Shown: positions 35,201 through 43,824, numbered from the stretch's first letter. The stretch is 64,000 nt of DNA from Magnetococcales bacterium WMHbinv6 (GCA_002753135.1 PDZV01000002.1:81718-145717); one strand, 5' to 3'. Translations and numbers: made by a program. Notes: generated by a model not told the origin, from the letters alone.

Positions 35201-35294
35201 AATGAACGGTCGCTTGCTGGCCTGCAACTGGGAAGAAGGGGCCGAATTTGAGGCGCGCGTTCCGGCTTATGGCAGCAACAACACGAACGATTAG
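32226..35294 (+). CDS. Membrane-bound multi-PAS sensor histidine kinase
   Basis: A 1022-residue kinase. About seven hydrophobic helices occupy residues 1-235, then a coiled linker and PAS domains (about 250-365, 400-530, 535-660 and a shorter one near 665-760). The transmitter has the H-box MGEMIGHIAHQWRQPL with His near 802, the N-box LLNNARDAI, the G1 box RDNGGGI and FTTKTEGFGTGIGLYIAKS. There is no receiver domain of its own, so phosphate presumably goes to the upstream REC-GGDEF protein. Its TAG stop is formed by the end of a palindromic element. The sensed signal is unknown. Confidence 0.92.
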   Translation: MNHALAFQEALLWVYSVAFFSMGLIIRTRVQSLQPSQLAETFRWLAGFGFWHAVADFGELLILHTIQPTELLIARATCETISWAFLLNFGLSLLHSWPGPPAPYFRDLTARSLLYLWLLLAIYFGLQEQWIEIRVLGRYLIGAPATLLTAFALLRPHTDSQLEGLHDRPLTLAGWGFLGLFLLIWIGPEADLPLARWLNAHWFLQQTGSPVELWRTAVVVFTTGWLSHSLRWFNQEQQRRLDQLVKEKSGYLDSILRSSLDLAITAIDAHGKISFLNPAAEVLYGASLEASQAQQENVPPHISADRWQRALNRMQQQGEFYYEEIHHESDTDRVIASRITPISNQHGQQFGYLHAARDITRQRQEEQELREHRYRLDKLVREQTQDLLRAYQILEERRQVLHQYARIASVSHDLLSLLDTRYIYQAVNDAYLAAHGKAREEIEGHSVAELFGESVFAAIKHKLDRCLSGSTVHYQAWFLFPALGRRYMDVWYHPYQDTQSQVSGLVVAARDVTDWHISQKALQASESRYRHLFESMESGVQLLHTGDGGQTFVCQDINSATEKILNLNREQIVNQSMEQLWPGGGGSELLDLLRASFWDGNPRALAVRSYHNGKQCLWLERYIYRLPSGEVVVIITDRTSQHQAEQRLEEMARFPNENPNPVMRIHQNGEVLFANTLGRRLLTTWKTEVGQHLHSEELEPIINALQNGQQGEWIVKLEERLILLNIVPFSELGYVNLYGQDITEHTRLLHLLRERQEQIEQLNHNLENEIKKEVAASRRKDALLLQQSRHAAMGEMIGHIAHQWRQPLTVLNLMLVNMTDLAEQKIWHQEEWLDNLSRGQELLHRMSATIDLFRNFLKPGRIKQPFDLRQAVRESVALLQAGLTQQRLTIQMILSPQAMQSVGQLNEFSQVVLILLNNARDAILSHRTDTDGIITIEVLSDGEENLLRVRDNGGGIADALLERIFEPYFTTKTEGFGTGIGLYIAKSIIEQQMNGRLLACNWEEGAEFEARVPAYGSNNTND

Positions 35295-35436
35295 GGCCTG
35301 TTCTCATTCGCTCCAAAACCCCTTGATACGGCGTTGCTGGGCCGCTCCGCTGCTCACATACACCTCGTATGCTGCGCTGCTCGCGGCCCAGCGCCTTGTC
35401 TGAAGGGCTTTTGGCCTCGAACAAGAACAGTCCCTA
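35292..35436. repeat. 145-bp palindromic element (MITE-like)
   Basis: Terminal arms TAGGGCCTGTTCTCATTCG (35292-35310) and, inverted, TAGGGACTGTTCTTGTTCG (35418-35436) agree at 16 of 19 positions, with inner matches continuing through CCAAAA and GGCCG/CGGCC. It fills the gap between two convergent genes. The TAG at each end is the stop codon of the neighbouring gene (35292-35294 plus strand; 35434-35436 minus strand). Confidence 0.75.
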
Positions 35437-36090
35437 GCTGGTTTTATGCCTGCATAAGTGTTGCACCGCCTGACAAAAATAGGCAAAACTGGGTGATTGA
35501 TTGCTCTCTGGCTGCATATGTGGGGTGATTTTCTCTGCCCACAACGATTTTTCCCGGCCAACAACCGGATACCCTTGCTGGCTGAGAGCCTTGGCCCCGC
35601 CTGGATAGAGGGCATCGGCCACTGTTTCCCAGGTAGCACAGATACTGTCCTGGCGATACTTGTTCAGTATCTTTTTCTTTGCGTCTGGATAAGCGGTCAG
35701 AATGGCCGCACGGTCGCCCAGATACCAGGCTTCCAACTCCTCTACCGCCAGACAAAACATGGTTTGTGGTGCCGGGTCGCAACCCTGCAACAGGGCAAGC
35801 AGCTCTTGCCGAAAAGCTTTTTGGCAGCGCTGGTCCAGATCGACGACGACGAGAACAGCGACGTCAGAACCCGGCGGATAGGTATTGCCGTACCCTTGCA
35901 GGAGGCGTGGCAGCTGATTCAATATCATACGCCGCTCTGGATCACTGCCTCCTTGCAAATTGCCTGGCAAATGGCCAATCCCTTTGTAGGCAATGATGCG
36001 CCAGCTGTGTTCCTCTCCCAATAATTTTGGCAGCAGGATGGCAAGCGCATGCTTGCCGGATTGATCTTCAATCAATATCTCCAGGTGCAT
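35434..36090 (-). CDS. DUF4276-family TOPRIM-like protein
   Basis: A 218-residue partner of the upstream ATPase. The start MHLEILIEDQSG, the strand VAVLVVVDLDQRCQ and the signature FCLAVEELEAWYLGD match DUF4276, whose Glu and D-x-D residues are arranged as in TOPRIM nuclease domains of OLD-like systems. The ATPase TGA stop is seven bases upstream of ATG 36090 and GGTGAG serves as ribosome site, so the pair is one operon. The stop codon is provided by a palindromic element, so a few C-terminal residues may not be native. A role in phage defence is inference. Confidence 0.75.
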   Translation of the reverse strand: MHLEILIEDQSGKHALAILLPKLLGEEHSWRIIAYKGIGHLPGNLQGGSDPERRMILNQLPRLLQGYGNTYPPGSDVAVLVVVDLDQRCQKAFRQELLALLQGCDPAPQTMFCLAVEELEAWYLGDRAAILTAYPDAKKKILNKYRQDSICATWETVADALYPGGAKALSQQGYPVVGREKSLWAEKITPHMQPESNQSPSFAYFCQAVQHLCRHKTS

Positions 36091-36097
36091 GTGCGTC

Positions 36098-37357
36098 TCA
36101 CCGTGGATCCAGATAATCGCTGAACCATAAATTACCCAGCGGCAAACCTTCGGCCACCAGACTGCACACCAATGGGTCAGCGCTGGCGCGGCGCATGGTG
36201 GAAAAACCGTCGGCACCCTTTTCCATGATCCACACCTCCTCCGGTTGCAGGGCGTTCACCAGATAGGGTTGGTGGGTGGTCATGATGATCTGGGAGCCGT
36301 GGCCACGGTTGGCATAGTCGCGAAATTCACCGGCCAGCCTCTCCAGCAATTTGTGATAGAGACCATTTTCCGGCTCTTCGATGCACAACAGAGGTGGCGG
36401 GGTCGGATTTTCCAGCAACAACAGGTAGGCAAACAGTTTCAGGGTACCATCGGAAATTTGCCCGGCATAAAAGGGGTCTTGAAAACCCTGATTGTTGAAA
36501 CGCAACAACACGCGACCATCTTCGCTGGTGCGGGTATCAATTTTTTCCACGCCAGGAATGCGCTGCGCAATACGATCCAAAATGGTTTGAAAACGGTCAC
36601 GATGTTCTCTCTCCATGTATTGCACCACATTGGCCAGATTATCACCATGCACATTCAAATATTTTTGCGGCCCGCTGACCGGTAATGAACGGGCGGCATC
36701 GGGGGTAAAATAACTCAAGCGCCACCCTTCGATAAAACGACAAAAGCGGGCAATGCGCGGGTGTTGTTGCAGAGATCCTAAGGTGGCTATGCCGAGTTTT
36801 CTGGGGTCGGTTAAATGGACCGGCTCGGTATCTGGCAAATTGTCTTGATCAATATCATAACCTTTCAACCACTTTAAATTGTCATATTCTTCAAAATTTT
36901 CTATCAGTTTTCCGCTGTATTCACCAGTCCATGCCACACCGGTTGATTCGGCAAGCAGCAAGAAAAATTTCAGATCGTTGTTGTTGATTTCAGAAAGAAA
37001 TTCTTTGGAAATATATGGCCTATTATATTTATCAAGCATAATAGATAAATAATAATTTAAATTTGGAGATGTCGAGCTTTCTTTATAGTCGATGTTAAAT
37101 TCAATGACTCTTTCCCCTTGCGAACATATTTTATTAAAACTACCTCTTCCTTGCATATCACAAGCCTCTTCCACCCCTGCTTTGAGACAATCTGCAAGAA
37201 AGCCGAGAGCATCAAGCAATGCACTTTTGCCGACACCATTTTTACCGATAATTGCAGTAACGGGAGTCAACGGCTTACCTCCCTCCAACCAACTCAGACT
37301 GCCCAGAACAACATCTTTTAATGACTTGAAATTAGCGATTCTAATCCCTGTTATCAT
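36098..37357 (-). CDS. AAA ATPase of the OLD/AAA_21 type
   Basis: An ABC/SMC-like ATPase of 419 residues. Walker A is GKNGVGKS at 38-45, following ITGIRIANFKSLKDV; the signature-like region is FYAGQISDGTLKLFAYLLLL, Walker B is LLCIEEPENGLY near 325-336, and the H-loop is TTHQPYLVNAL. The middle third (about 90-190) is visibly AT-rich and variable. No nuclease domain is fused; the following DUF4276 gene supplies a TOPRIM-like partner. ATPase plus TOPRIM pairs (RloAB, PARIS, OLD/Gabija-type) act in phage defence, which is the suggested role. Confidence 0.82.
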   Translation of the reverse strand: MITGIRIANFKSLKDVVLGSLSWLEGGKPLTPVTAIIGKNGVGKSALLDALGFLADCLKAGVEEACDMQGRGSFNKICSQGERVIEFNIDYKESSTSPNLNYYLSIMLDKYNRPYISKEFLSEINNNDLKFFLLLAESTGVAWTGEYSGKLIENFEEYDNLKWLKGYDIDQDNLPDTEPVHLTDPRKLGIATLGSLQQHPRIARFCRFIEGWRLSYFTPDAARSLPVSGPQKYLNVHGDNLANVVQYMEREHRDRFQTILDRIAQRIPGVEKIDTRTSEDGRVLLRFNNQGFQDPFYAGQISDGTLKLFAYLLLLENPTPPPLLCIEEPENGLYHKLLERLAGEFRDYANRGHGSQIIMTTHQPYLVNALQPEEVWIMEKGADGFSTMRRASADPLVCSLVAEGLPLGNLWFSDYLDPR

Positions 37358-37478
37358 TAGTTTTTCTCATTACGTGTAGTGAGCAGCCTTCAAATCAGTA
37401 CTCGTCAGCATTGAGCTGTTTGCCTGAATCAATGGCTTGTCATCAACAATGTGGTATGTGGGGGATAAAAGATTTCTG

Positions 37479-37550
37479 CAAGGGCTTTGCCCTTGACCCA
37501 GCAGGGACGCTCTCCCTGCACCCTGCCAGGAGGAGATGATCTCCTCCTGG
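37479..37550. repeat. Cluster of three perfect hairpins
   Basis: CAAGGGC/GCCCTTG (37479-37495), GCAGGG/CCCTGC (37501-37519) and CCAGGAGGAG/CTCCTCCTGG (37526-37550) follow one another. Such strings of GC-rich hairpins are a common intergenic repeat type. It separates the ATPase promoter region from the DsbD_2-like gene. Confidence 0.6.
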
Positions 37551-37603
37551 ACCTCCTCAATAGTTTGATCGTATCCAAAGAGAAATACAATGGCAAGCTC
37601 GAC

Positions 37604-38278
37604 TTAATTGAGAAAATGACTCACCAGCCAGGCCCTGCGCAGACTCATCAGACCCATCACAACCATCAACAACCCCGCCGCCTGCACTATCCGCCGCCGC
37701 GTCGGCCCATCCAGCCAACTGGTCAACATGGCAAAGGCCAACATCGAAGGCAACGTGCCCAAAGCAAAAGCAAACAAAATCAAAACCCCAGAAAGGAGCG
37801 AAGCAGAGGCCAACGCCTGCGCCTGAAAGGCCCAATGCAACGAACAAGGCAATAATCCCGTCAACACCCCCATGCCCAACGCCCGCCACCCTGGGGTAGC
37901 CTGCGCCACACGCTGACTGACAACACGCAACCATCCCCAACCAGAGATGAAATCATCCCCACCAAACAACCCCATGGTGCGCAACCCTACCCAGACCATG
38001 AACAACCCGGCCAACAACATCGGCAAACCACGCAACTCACCCGGACGCGCATACAACAACTGCAACGAACCCAACCAACCACTAAGCGCTCCCAACAGCA
38101 AATAGGTGCCAACCCGCCCCAAAGAATAATAGAGAGGCAACAATAACCGCCCTCGCCACGAATACAGCCCGGAAGCCAACGTACAAGAGGCGGCAATGCC
38201 ACCACACATGCCAATACAATGACCACTCCCCAACAAAGCAGTCAAAAAAATCATCCATAGTTCCAATAATGAAGGCAT
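37604..38278 (-). CDS. DsbD_2/TauE-like membrane protein of cbb3 clusters
   Basis: A 224-residue, roughly six-helix membrane protein. It has GSGHCIGMCGG near residue 18 and a second half-site GVLTGLLPCSLHWAFQA near 145, the paired Cys motifs of the DsbD_2 family (often named sulfite exporter TauE/SafE). Homologues commonly sit by cbb3 oxidase genes, and a role in copper or thiol handling during oxidase assembly is likely. It lies beyond the terminator of ccoP on the same strand, so it may have its own promoter. ATG 38278 is chosen, with GGAGGATCGCGGAGG upstream. The export substrate is not predictable. Confidence 0.75.
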   Translation of the reverse strand: MPSLLELWMIFLTALLGSGHCIGMCGGIAASCTLASGLYSWRGRLLLPLYYSLGRVGTYLLLGALSGWLGSLQLLYARPGELRGLPMLLAGLFMVWVGLRTMGLFGGDDFISGWGWLRVVSQRVAQATPGWRALGMGVLTGLLPCSLHWAFQAQALASASLLSGVLILFAFALGTLPSMLAFAMLTSWLDGPTRRRIVQAAGLLMVVMGLMSLRRAWLVSHFLN

Positions 38279-38319
38279 CCTCCGCGATCCTCCACCCACT
38301 TCATCCAACGGCAAGAACC

Positions 38320-38357
38320 AAAAAAAATGCCGAAGTAACATCCCTGTTCTTCGGCAT
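38320..38357 (-). terminator. Rho-independent terminator of the ccoNOP operon
   Basis: On the minus strand ATGCCGAAG pairs with CTTCGGCAT (38327-38357) and is followed by a run of T (complement of 38320-38326). It lies about 95 bases after ccoP. Confidence 0.85.
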
Positions 38358-38451
38358 CATCTCAAATCAACAATCAGTGCAACAGCGTCCACCTGGTGCC
38401 TGCCCAAAAGAGATCCCCTCTCCTGAGCAGAGGTGTATCAACCGCCTGGAT

Positions 38452-39357
38452 CTATTTGCCACCACCCAGGCTGTGTACATACAAAGTCAACTGCTTGATC
38501 TGCAACGGTGACAACTTACGCGCAGAGTTCTCCTCACCCCAGGCCGGCATATGACCAGTGCGACCTTTGCCAATCGATTCGCGCACGGTCTGCGCATCGC
38601 CACCATACAACCAAATGGCATCGGTCAGATTGGGCGCACCCACCGGCGGCAACGGACCACCGGCCATGGTTCCCTTCAAAGAGCCATCCCCTTTGTCGCC
38701 ATGACAGCTGTTGCAGGCCGCCTCGCCGTGGAACAACTTATCACCCCGGGCAATCGCCGCCGCATCCTTGGATTTGCCCGAAAGAGAAAGCACATACTGG
38801 GTCAAATCCTCTACCTGATTGTCGGCAAAGGCACCACCGGCACCCTTCAGCTGGGCCGGCATCATCCCACTGCGCCCTTTGCTGATCGTCTCCTGAATGG
38901 TCGCCAAATCCCCCCCAAACAACCAATCATCATCGGCCAGAGTGGGAAAGCCACCTGCCTTGACACCAACACCACCAGCACCATGACACGGGGCGCAATA
39001 GTCGCCGAACAGAGCCTTGCCGCCAGAGACCGAATATTGCAACAAGGCATTGTCGCCGGCAATCTCCTTCAAGGAGAGTTTTTCCAGACGATCATTGAAC
39101 GGTTTCTGTTTGGCGGCAACCTCATCCAGATCCTGCTTCAACTCTTTGTACATCGACCAATCCCACACCCCTTTGGTAAAGCCGTCTGCCAATGGCCAGG
39201 CCGGATAAAGCACCCAATAAACCACTGCCCAGATAATCGTGGCATAGAAGGTATACAGCCACCATCTCGGCAAAGGATTGTTGTACTCCTGCAACGGGAA
39301 CCCTTCCTCTTCATCCCATTGGTGACCGGTGGTTTTTCCATCTTTTAAGTCCGCCAT
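38452..39357 (-). CDS. ccoP: cbb3-type cytochrome c oxidase subunit III (diheme)
   Basis: The electron-accepting diheme cytochrome c of the high-affinity oxidase. The 301 residues have one membrane helix (about 33-52) and two periplasmic cytochrome c domains with CAPCH near 121 and CNSCH near 216; Met ligands occur in GMMPAQ and GHMPAW. AAGGAGAAG precedes the ATG. It is the last gene of ccoN-ccoO-ccoP and is followed by a strong terminator. No ccoQ lies between ccoO and ccoP; only 21 bases separate them. Confidence 0.96.
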   Translation of the reverse strand: MADLKDGKTTGHQWDEEEGFPLQEYNNPLPRWWLYTFYATIIWAVVYWVLYPAWPLADGFTKGVWDWSMYKELKQDLDEVAAKQKPFNDRLEKLSLKEIAGDNALLQYSVSGGKALFGDYCAPCHGAGGVGVKAGGFPTLADDDWLFGGDLATIQETISKGRSGMMPAQLKGAGGAFADNQVEDLTQYVLSLSGKSKDAAAIARGDKLFHGEAACNSCHGDKGDGSLKGTMAGGPLPPVGAPNLTDAIWLYGGDAQTVRESIGKGRTGHMPAWGEENSARKLSPLQIKQLTLYVHSLGGGK

Positions 39358-39378
39358 CGTCTCTTCTCCTTTTCTCTA

Positions 39379-40098
39379 TCAGCGGGTCTGAGCCTGATAA
39401 CTGGAAAAATCCACCAGCGTTCCCAGCATCTGCAAATATGCCACCAAGGCATCCAATTCGGTTAGCCGATCCGCTTGACCATCGAAGTCATCCTTGGGCA
39501 CCTTGTTGCCGTAACGTTTGGCCAGACCGGAAGCATCACTGCTTGCCGAAGCCTGATCAGCCAAATCCTTTTTGGCGTTGGCAATCTGCTCCGCCGTGTA
39601 GGGTACACCCACGATGGAGAGTACCTGCATCCGTTTTTCGATGTCGTCAAAGTTCAGATTGTTTTTACGCAACCAGGGATAACCCGGCATCACCGACTCC
39701 GGTACCACCGAACGGGGAGCTTCCATGTGGGCGATATGCCAGTGGTTGGAATATTTGCCCCCAATACGCGCCAAATCCGGCCCGGTCCGCTTGGAACCCC
39801 ACTGGAAGGGGTGGTCATACATGCTTTCTGCCGCCAACGAATAGTGACCATAACGAGAGGCCTCATCGCGCAGCGGACGAATCATCTGTGAATGGCAGTT
39901 ATAGCACCCTTCACGGATATAGATATCCCGGCCTTTCAACTCCAGGGGAGTATACGGACGCATACCTTTGACCGGCTCAATCGTACTCTTGATGAAAAAG
40001 AGCGGTACAATCTCTACCAAACCACCGATGGCAATGGCCACCAGGGTGAAGATGGTCATCAGGGAGACATTTTTTTCCAGGGCTTCATGTTTGATCAT
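39379..40098 (-). CDS. ccoO: cbb3-type cytochrome c oxidase subunit II (monoheme)
   Basis: The membrane-anchored monoheme cytochrome c of the cbb3 complex. It has one N-terminal helix (about 14-36), then the characteristic [20 protein letters not shown] with the CxxCH heme site near 67-71, [14 protein letters not shown], and a later axial Met in [16 protein letters not shown] 40098 is seven bases from GGGAG; the ATG at 40104 is only one base away. Length about 239 residues is normal. It lies between ccoN and ccoP. Confidence 0.95.
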   Translation of the reverse strand: MIKHEALEKNVSLMTIFTLVAIAIGGLVEIVPLFFIKSTIEPVKGMRPYTPLELKGRDIYIREGCYNCHSQMIRPLRDEASRYGHYSLAAESMYDHPFQWGSKRTGPDLARIGGKYSNHWHIAHMEAPRSVVPESVMPGYPWLRKNNLNFDDIEKRMQVLSIVGVPYTAEQIANAKKDLADQASASSDASGLAKRYGNKVPKDDFDGQADRLTELDALVAYLQMLGTLVDFSSYQAQTR

Positions 40099-40112
40099 CG
40101 TCATTCTCCCGT

Positions 40113-41531
40113 TCAGGCCGCTGCACGCTGGCTTGCGTTACCATCTTGCCGCACAGTCATAACCAGATTGTAGGCCATGACCAGTGCGCCCAACAAAAAG
40201 ACCACACCACCGATTGCCCGAATGGCGTAATAGGGGTGCATGGCTGCCACACTTTCTGCAAAAGAGTAGCTCAGGTTGCCGAAAGCATCATATTGCCGCC
40301 ACATCAAACCCTGCATGATACCGGAAATCCACATAGCAACAATGTAAATGACCACCCCCACCGTTGAGAGCCAGAAGTGAAAGTTGATCAGGCGCGTGGA
40401 ATAGATGTTTACCCCCCACAACCGTGGCACCATGTGATAAAGAGCAGCAAAGGAGATCATCGACACCCAACCCAGGGTACCGGAATGGACATGTCCGATG
40501 GTCCAGTCGGTGTAGTGGGAAAGGGCGTTGACCGTTTTGATCGACATCATCGGCCCTTCAAAGGTGGACATACCATAGAAGGAGAGAGAAACGATACAGA
40601 AACGGAGGATGGGATCGGTACGCAGCTTATGCCAGGCACCCGACAAGGTCATGATACCATTGATCATACCACCCCAGGAGGGCAACAGCAGCATGATCGA
40701 AAAGGTGGCACCCAGAGTGCTGGCCCAATCCGGCAACGCTGTATAATGCAGATGGTGGGGACCCGCCCAGATGTACAAGAAAGAGAGTGCCCAGAAATGG
40801 ACCACGGAGAGACGGTATGAGTAGACCGGACGCTCTGCCTGTTTGGGTACAAAATAGTACATCAACCCCAAAAAGGCCGCCGTCAGGAAAAAGCCCACCG
40901 CATTGTGACCATACCACCACTGCACCATGGCATCCTGTACCCCGGCAAAAACCGGATAGGAGTCGGTCAGGCTGACCGGAACCGCCAGGTTGTTGACAAT
41001 GTGCAGCATGGCCACGGCCAGAATGAAGGCCAGATAGAACCAGTTGGCCACATAAATGTGTTCCACCTTGCGCTTGACCAGGGTACCCATAAAGTTGATG
41101 AAATAGGCAACCCACACCACCGTGATCAGCAGATCGATCGGCCAAATCGGTTCTGCATACTCCTTACCCTGGGTAATTCCCAACGGATAGGTGATGACCA
41201 CCAGCACCACGACCAGATTCCATCCCCAAAAGGTCAAGTTGGAGAGAAAGTCGGAAAACAGTCGCACTTTGCAGGTGCGTTGCACCACATAGTAGCTGGT
41301 GGCAAACAGCACCGAACCCCCAAAGGCAAAAATCACCGCAGAGGTGTGAAGCGGGCGCAAACGACCGAACGTAATATAGGGGATATTTGCGTTCAAATCG
41401 GGAAACGCCAGTTGCAGCGCCAGAATTACGCCAACCAAAAAACCGACGATGGCATAAATTACAGAGACTGCGGAGAACTTTTTGACAATTTCGTAGTCAT
41501 ACGGGTGTTGCTGAATTGGTTGTTGGCCCAC
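40113..41531 (-). CDS. ccoN: cbb3-type cytochrome c oxidase subunit I
   Basis: The catalytic subunit with low-spin heme b and the heme b3-CuB centre, reducing O2 at low tension. It is a 12-helix heme-copper protein of 472 residues; recognisable segments include [20 protein letters not shown] with the heme b His, [18 protein letters not shown] with a CuB His, [15 protein letters not shown] and [15 protein letters not shown]. It starts with GTG 41531, preceded by GGAGGG at six bases. It is divergent from ccoG across a 187-base intergenic region. No FNR box could be identified there. Confidence 0.97.
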   Translation of the reverse strand: MGQQPIQQHPYDYEIVKKFSAVSVIYAIVGFLVGVILALQLAFPDLNANIPYITFGRLRPLHTSAVIFAFGGSVLFATSYYVVQRTCKVRLFSDFLSNLTFWGWNLVVVLVVITYPLGITQGKEYAEPIWPIDLLITVVWVAYFINFMGTLVKRKVEHIYVANWFYLAFILAVAMLHIVNNLAVPVSLTDSYPVFAGVQDAMVQWWYGHNAVGFFLTAAFLGLMYYFVPKQAERPVYSYRLSVVHFWALSFLYIWAGPHHLHYTALPDWASTLGATFSIMLLLPSWGGMINGIMTLSGAWHKLRTDPILRFCIVSLSFYGMSTFEGPMMSIKTVNALSHYTDWTIGHVHSGTLGWVSMISFAALYHMVPRLWGVNIYSTRLINFHFWLSTVGVVIYIVAMWISGIMQGLMWRQYDAFGNLSYSFAESVAAMHPYYAIRAIGGVVFLLGALVMAYNLVMTVRQDGNASQRAAA

Positions 41532-41718
41532 GTAGCCCTCCTTCCGTTTTTATCAAGGCAAGTGAGAAAAAATTTTGGCCGATTGGCGTAACATCCACTA
41601 TCACGATGCGACGCGATTCTGTTAGTATACCAATTCTGACAAAGAAGCAATCAAAAAATATCAAAAAAGGATACTTTGTTTTTCTGTCACGATCTGTCAA
41701 AGTTTGCGAGGTAATTGT

Positions 41719-43140
41719 ATGTCTAATGCAACAGATTCTCTCTATGCCGCCTGGAAAAAAATTTATCCCCGCTATCAGTTAGGCTTTTTTCGGCACCTGC
41801 GATCGGTATTGTACACAGTTGAACTTGTTATTTTTTTCTTTTTACCTTTTTTGCGATGGGAAAGACCGGGTGGTTTACCGAACCAGGCCGTTCTTTTTGA
41901 TTTGCCGGCACGCAAATTTTACATATTCGATTTAATGATCTGGCCACAGGATATTTTTCTTTTAGCATTTCTTCTCATTGCCGCCGCATTGGGACTCTTT
42001 TTTATTACGGCGTTGGGGGGGAGAGTTTTTTGTGGCTATATGTGTATTCAAACAGTTTGGACCGATTTGTTATTGCATGTGGAGTTATTCTTTGAAGGCA
42101 ATCGCAAACAAAGGATCAAACTGGATCAGGCACCGTGGTCGGGTAAAAAATGGTTGACCAAAATTGGCAAACATGCCGTCTGGTTGCTGCTTTGTGCAGC
42201 CACGGGGGTGGCCTTTGTCAGCTACTTCATGGATGCTCCAACCTTTTGGCAACAATTGTTGGCAGGCACTTTGCCTACTCCGGCTCTGTTTACCATCGCT
42301 TTTCTCACCGTCACCACCTATCTGATGGCCGGGTTTGCCCGTGAACAGGTATGTATCTATATGTGTCCCTACGCCCGTTTTCAGGGGGCCATGTTCGACG
42401 AAGATACCATGATCGTCGCCTATCATCCAGAAATCGGTGAACCCCGTGAGTCCAATCGCCGCATTCGTACCGCGCAACGCGAGCAGGGTGAAAAAGTGGG
42501 TGAGTGTATCGACTGTGAAGCCTGTGTCACGGTTTGTCCCACAGGCATCGATATTCGTAACGGGCAACAATATGAGTGTATCACCTGTGCTGCCTGTATC
42601 GATGCCTGCGACAGCGTCCGCGAACGCTTGAACGCCAGCAGGCGCACCTTGATCTGCTACACTTCGCTGCGGGAAATGCGCGGTGGCAAAACGCGCTGGT
42701 TGCGAGCCCGCGTCTACTACTATTCCCTCCTGCTGGCCATTTTTCTGGGTGGCATCGCCTATTACCTCAATCACCACGCCAGTGTGGAACTGACCGTGAT
42801 CGCCCAGCGGCAACCGATGTATATTCTGCAATCCGATGGCGGAATTCAAAACAACTTTACCGTGCGCGTGTTGAATATGACCTCTTCCCGACAAACCTAC
42901 AGCCTCTCTGTTTCCGGCATTGCTGACGCCACCTTGACGGTCGCGGCGGTAAGCGAAACCAATGCCCAGGGTCATCCTGTATTGACCGTTGATCCGGGAT
43001 CGGTTACACCTTTTACCGCTTATCTTCGTCAACCGGGTCAGCGTGTCGAACCCGGTTCTGTGCCCATTCACTTCACGTTGACCGCTCAATCGGTTGACGG
43101 AGGTACGGCTACCTATCACAGCTCTTTTGCGAGACCCTGA
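41719..43140 (+). CDS. ccoG: cbb3 oxidase accessory protein CcoG (FixG), polyferredoxin
   Basis: A membrane Fe-S protein reported to reduce Cu(II) during oxidase assembly. The 473 residues contain about five membrane helices, the motif GRVFCGYMCIQTVW and later REQVCIYMCPYARFQ, two 4Fe-4S clusters (CIDCEACVTVCPTGIDI and CITCAACIDACD), and a C-terminal periplasmic Ig-like FixG_C domain from about residue 355. ATG 41719 has GAGG seven bases upstream; the earlier TTG at 41704 is rejected. Its stop shares one base with the ccoH start. First gene of the assembly operon. Confidence 0.95.
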   Translation: MSNATDSLYAAWKKIYPRYQLGFFRHLRSVLYTVELVIFFFLPFLRWERPGGLPNQAVLFDLPARKFYIFDLMIWPQDIFLLAFLLIAAALGLFFITALGGRVFCGYMCIQTVWTDLLLHVELFFEGNRKQRIKLDQAPWSGKKWLTKIGKHAVWLLLCAATGVAFVSYFMDAPTFWQQLLAGTLPTPALFTIAFLTVTTYLMAGFAREQVCIYMCPYARFQGAMFDEDTMIVAYHPEIGEPRESNRRIRTAQREQGEKVGECIDCEACVTVCPTGIDIRNGQQYECITCAACIDACDSVRERLNASRRTLICYTSLREMRGGKTRWLRARVYYYSLLLAIFLGGIAYYLNHHASVELTVIAQRQPMYILQSDGGIQNNFTVRVLNMTSSRQTYSLSVSGIADATLTVAAVSETNAQGHPVLTVDPGSVTPFTAYLRQPGQRVEPGSVPIHFTLTAQSVDGGTATYHSSFARP

Positions 43141-43667
43141 TGAACCACAGCAACATCTCTGAACCAGCCCGCCGCTCCTGGCGGCCTGAACCTTGGCTGA
43201 CTGCTATTATCTTGTTTTTTCTGCTGATATTTGCCGTCAACGCCCTGATGATTCGCCTCAGCCTGCAATCCTGGACCGGCGAAGTCACCGATGAGGCCTA
43301 TCGCAAAGGGCTGGCCTTCAACCAAACCTTGCAGGCCCAACAAGAGCAGGATGCCCTGGGCTGGCAAATCAGCCTGGAAAACAGCCCACTGATGGCAGGA
43401 CGGACAACCACGCTGCAAGTAACTGTCAAAAATGATAAAAAACAGCCTCTGACCGGGGCTGTGGTTCACGGCACACTCTACCGGCCAAGCAGCAAAAAAG
43501 CGGATATGCCCGTTCAATTTACCGAGGTCTCTTCCGGCCTCTATACCGTGACCGTCACGCCAAATCTGCCAGGCAGCTGGGAACTGCGCTTGACCATCAA
43601 GCAGGCCACCGGTCAATTTCGTTATGTACACCGCCTGCAGGTTGCTGCCGCACAAGGAGATCCGTAA
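43140..43667 (+). CDS. ccoH: cbb3 oxidase assembly protein CcoH (FixH)
   Basis: A bitopic protein that stays with the assembling cbb3 oxidase. The 175 residues have one N-terminal membrane helix (about 20-40), the FixH helix following (TDEAYRKGLAFNQTLQAQQE), and a periplasmic beta domain (GRTTTLQVTVKNDKKQPLTG, LPGSWELRLTI). ATG overlaps the ccoG TGA by one base. The position between ccoG and ccoI is standard except that ccoQ follows. Confidence 0.92.
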   Translation: MNHSNISEPARRSWRPEPWLTAIILFFLLIFAVNALMIRLSLQSWTGEVTDEAYRKGLAFNQTLQAQQEQDALGWQISLENSPLMAGRTTTLQVTVKNDKKQPLTGAVVHGTLYRPSSKKADMPVQFTEVSSGLYTVTVTPNLPGSWELRLTIKQATGQFRYVHRLQVAAAQGDP

Positions 43668-43668
43668 G

Positions 43669-43824
43669 ATGAGCTTTGATGAGTGGTATTCCCTGGGCAA
43701 ACAGTTTGCCCTGGTTCTTTTTTTCCTGCTCTTTGTCGGCATTTTGTTCTGGGCCTATCGCCCCAAAAACAAGGCCCGTTTCGAGCAGGAGGCCCGCGCC
43801 ATTCTGGATGATCATGACAAGTAG
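43669..43824 (+). CDS. ccoQ: CcoQ-like cbb3 oxidase small subunit
   Basis: A 51-residue single-helix protein (helix about 10-28: FALVLFFLLFVGILFWAY) with a charged tail that begins RPKNKARFEQEARAIL, the typical FixQ/CcoQ pattern. The start ATG 43669 lies one base after the ccoH stop region and is preceded by AAGGAGATC inside the end of ccoH. CcoQ usually sits between ccoO and ccoP; here it is in the assembly operon between ccoH and ccoI. Function in oxidase stability is inferred from family. Confidence 0.85.
   Translation: MSFDEWYSLGKQFALVLFFLLFVGILFWAYRPKNKARFEQEARAILDDHDK

Noticed and set aside
41532-41718. FNR/ANR box between ccoN and ccoG
   Set aside because: AATCAAAAAATATCAA-type sequence is a direct rather than inverted arrangement and does not fit TTGAT-N4-ATCAA.
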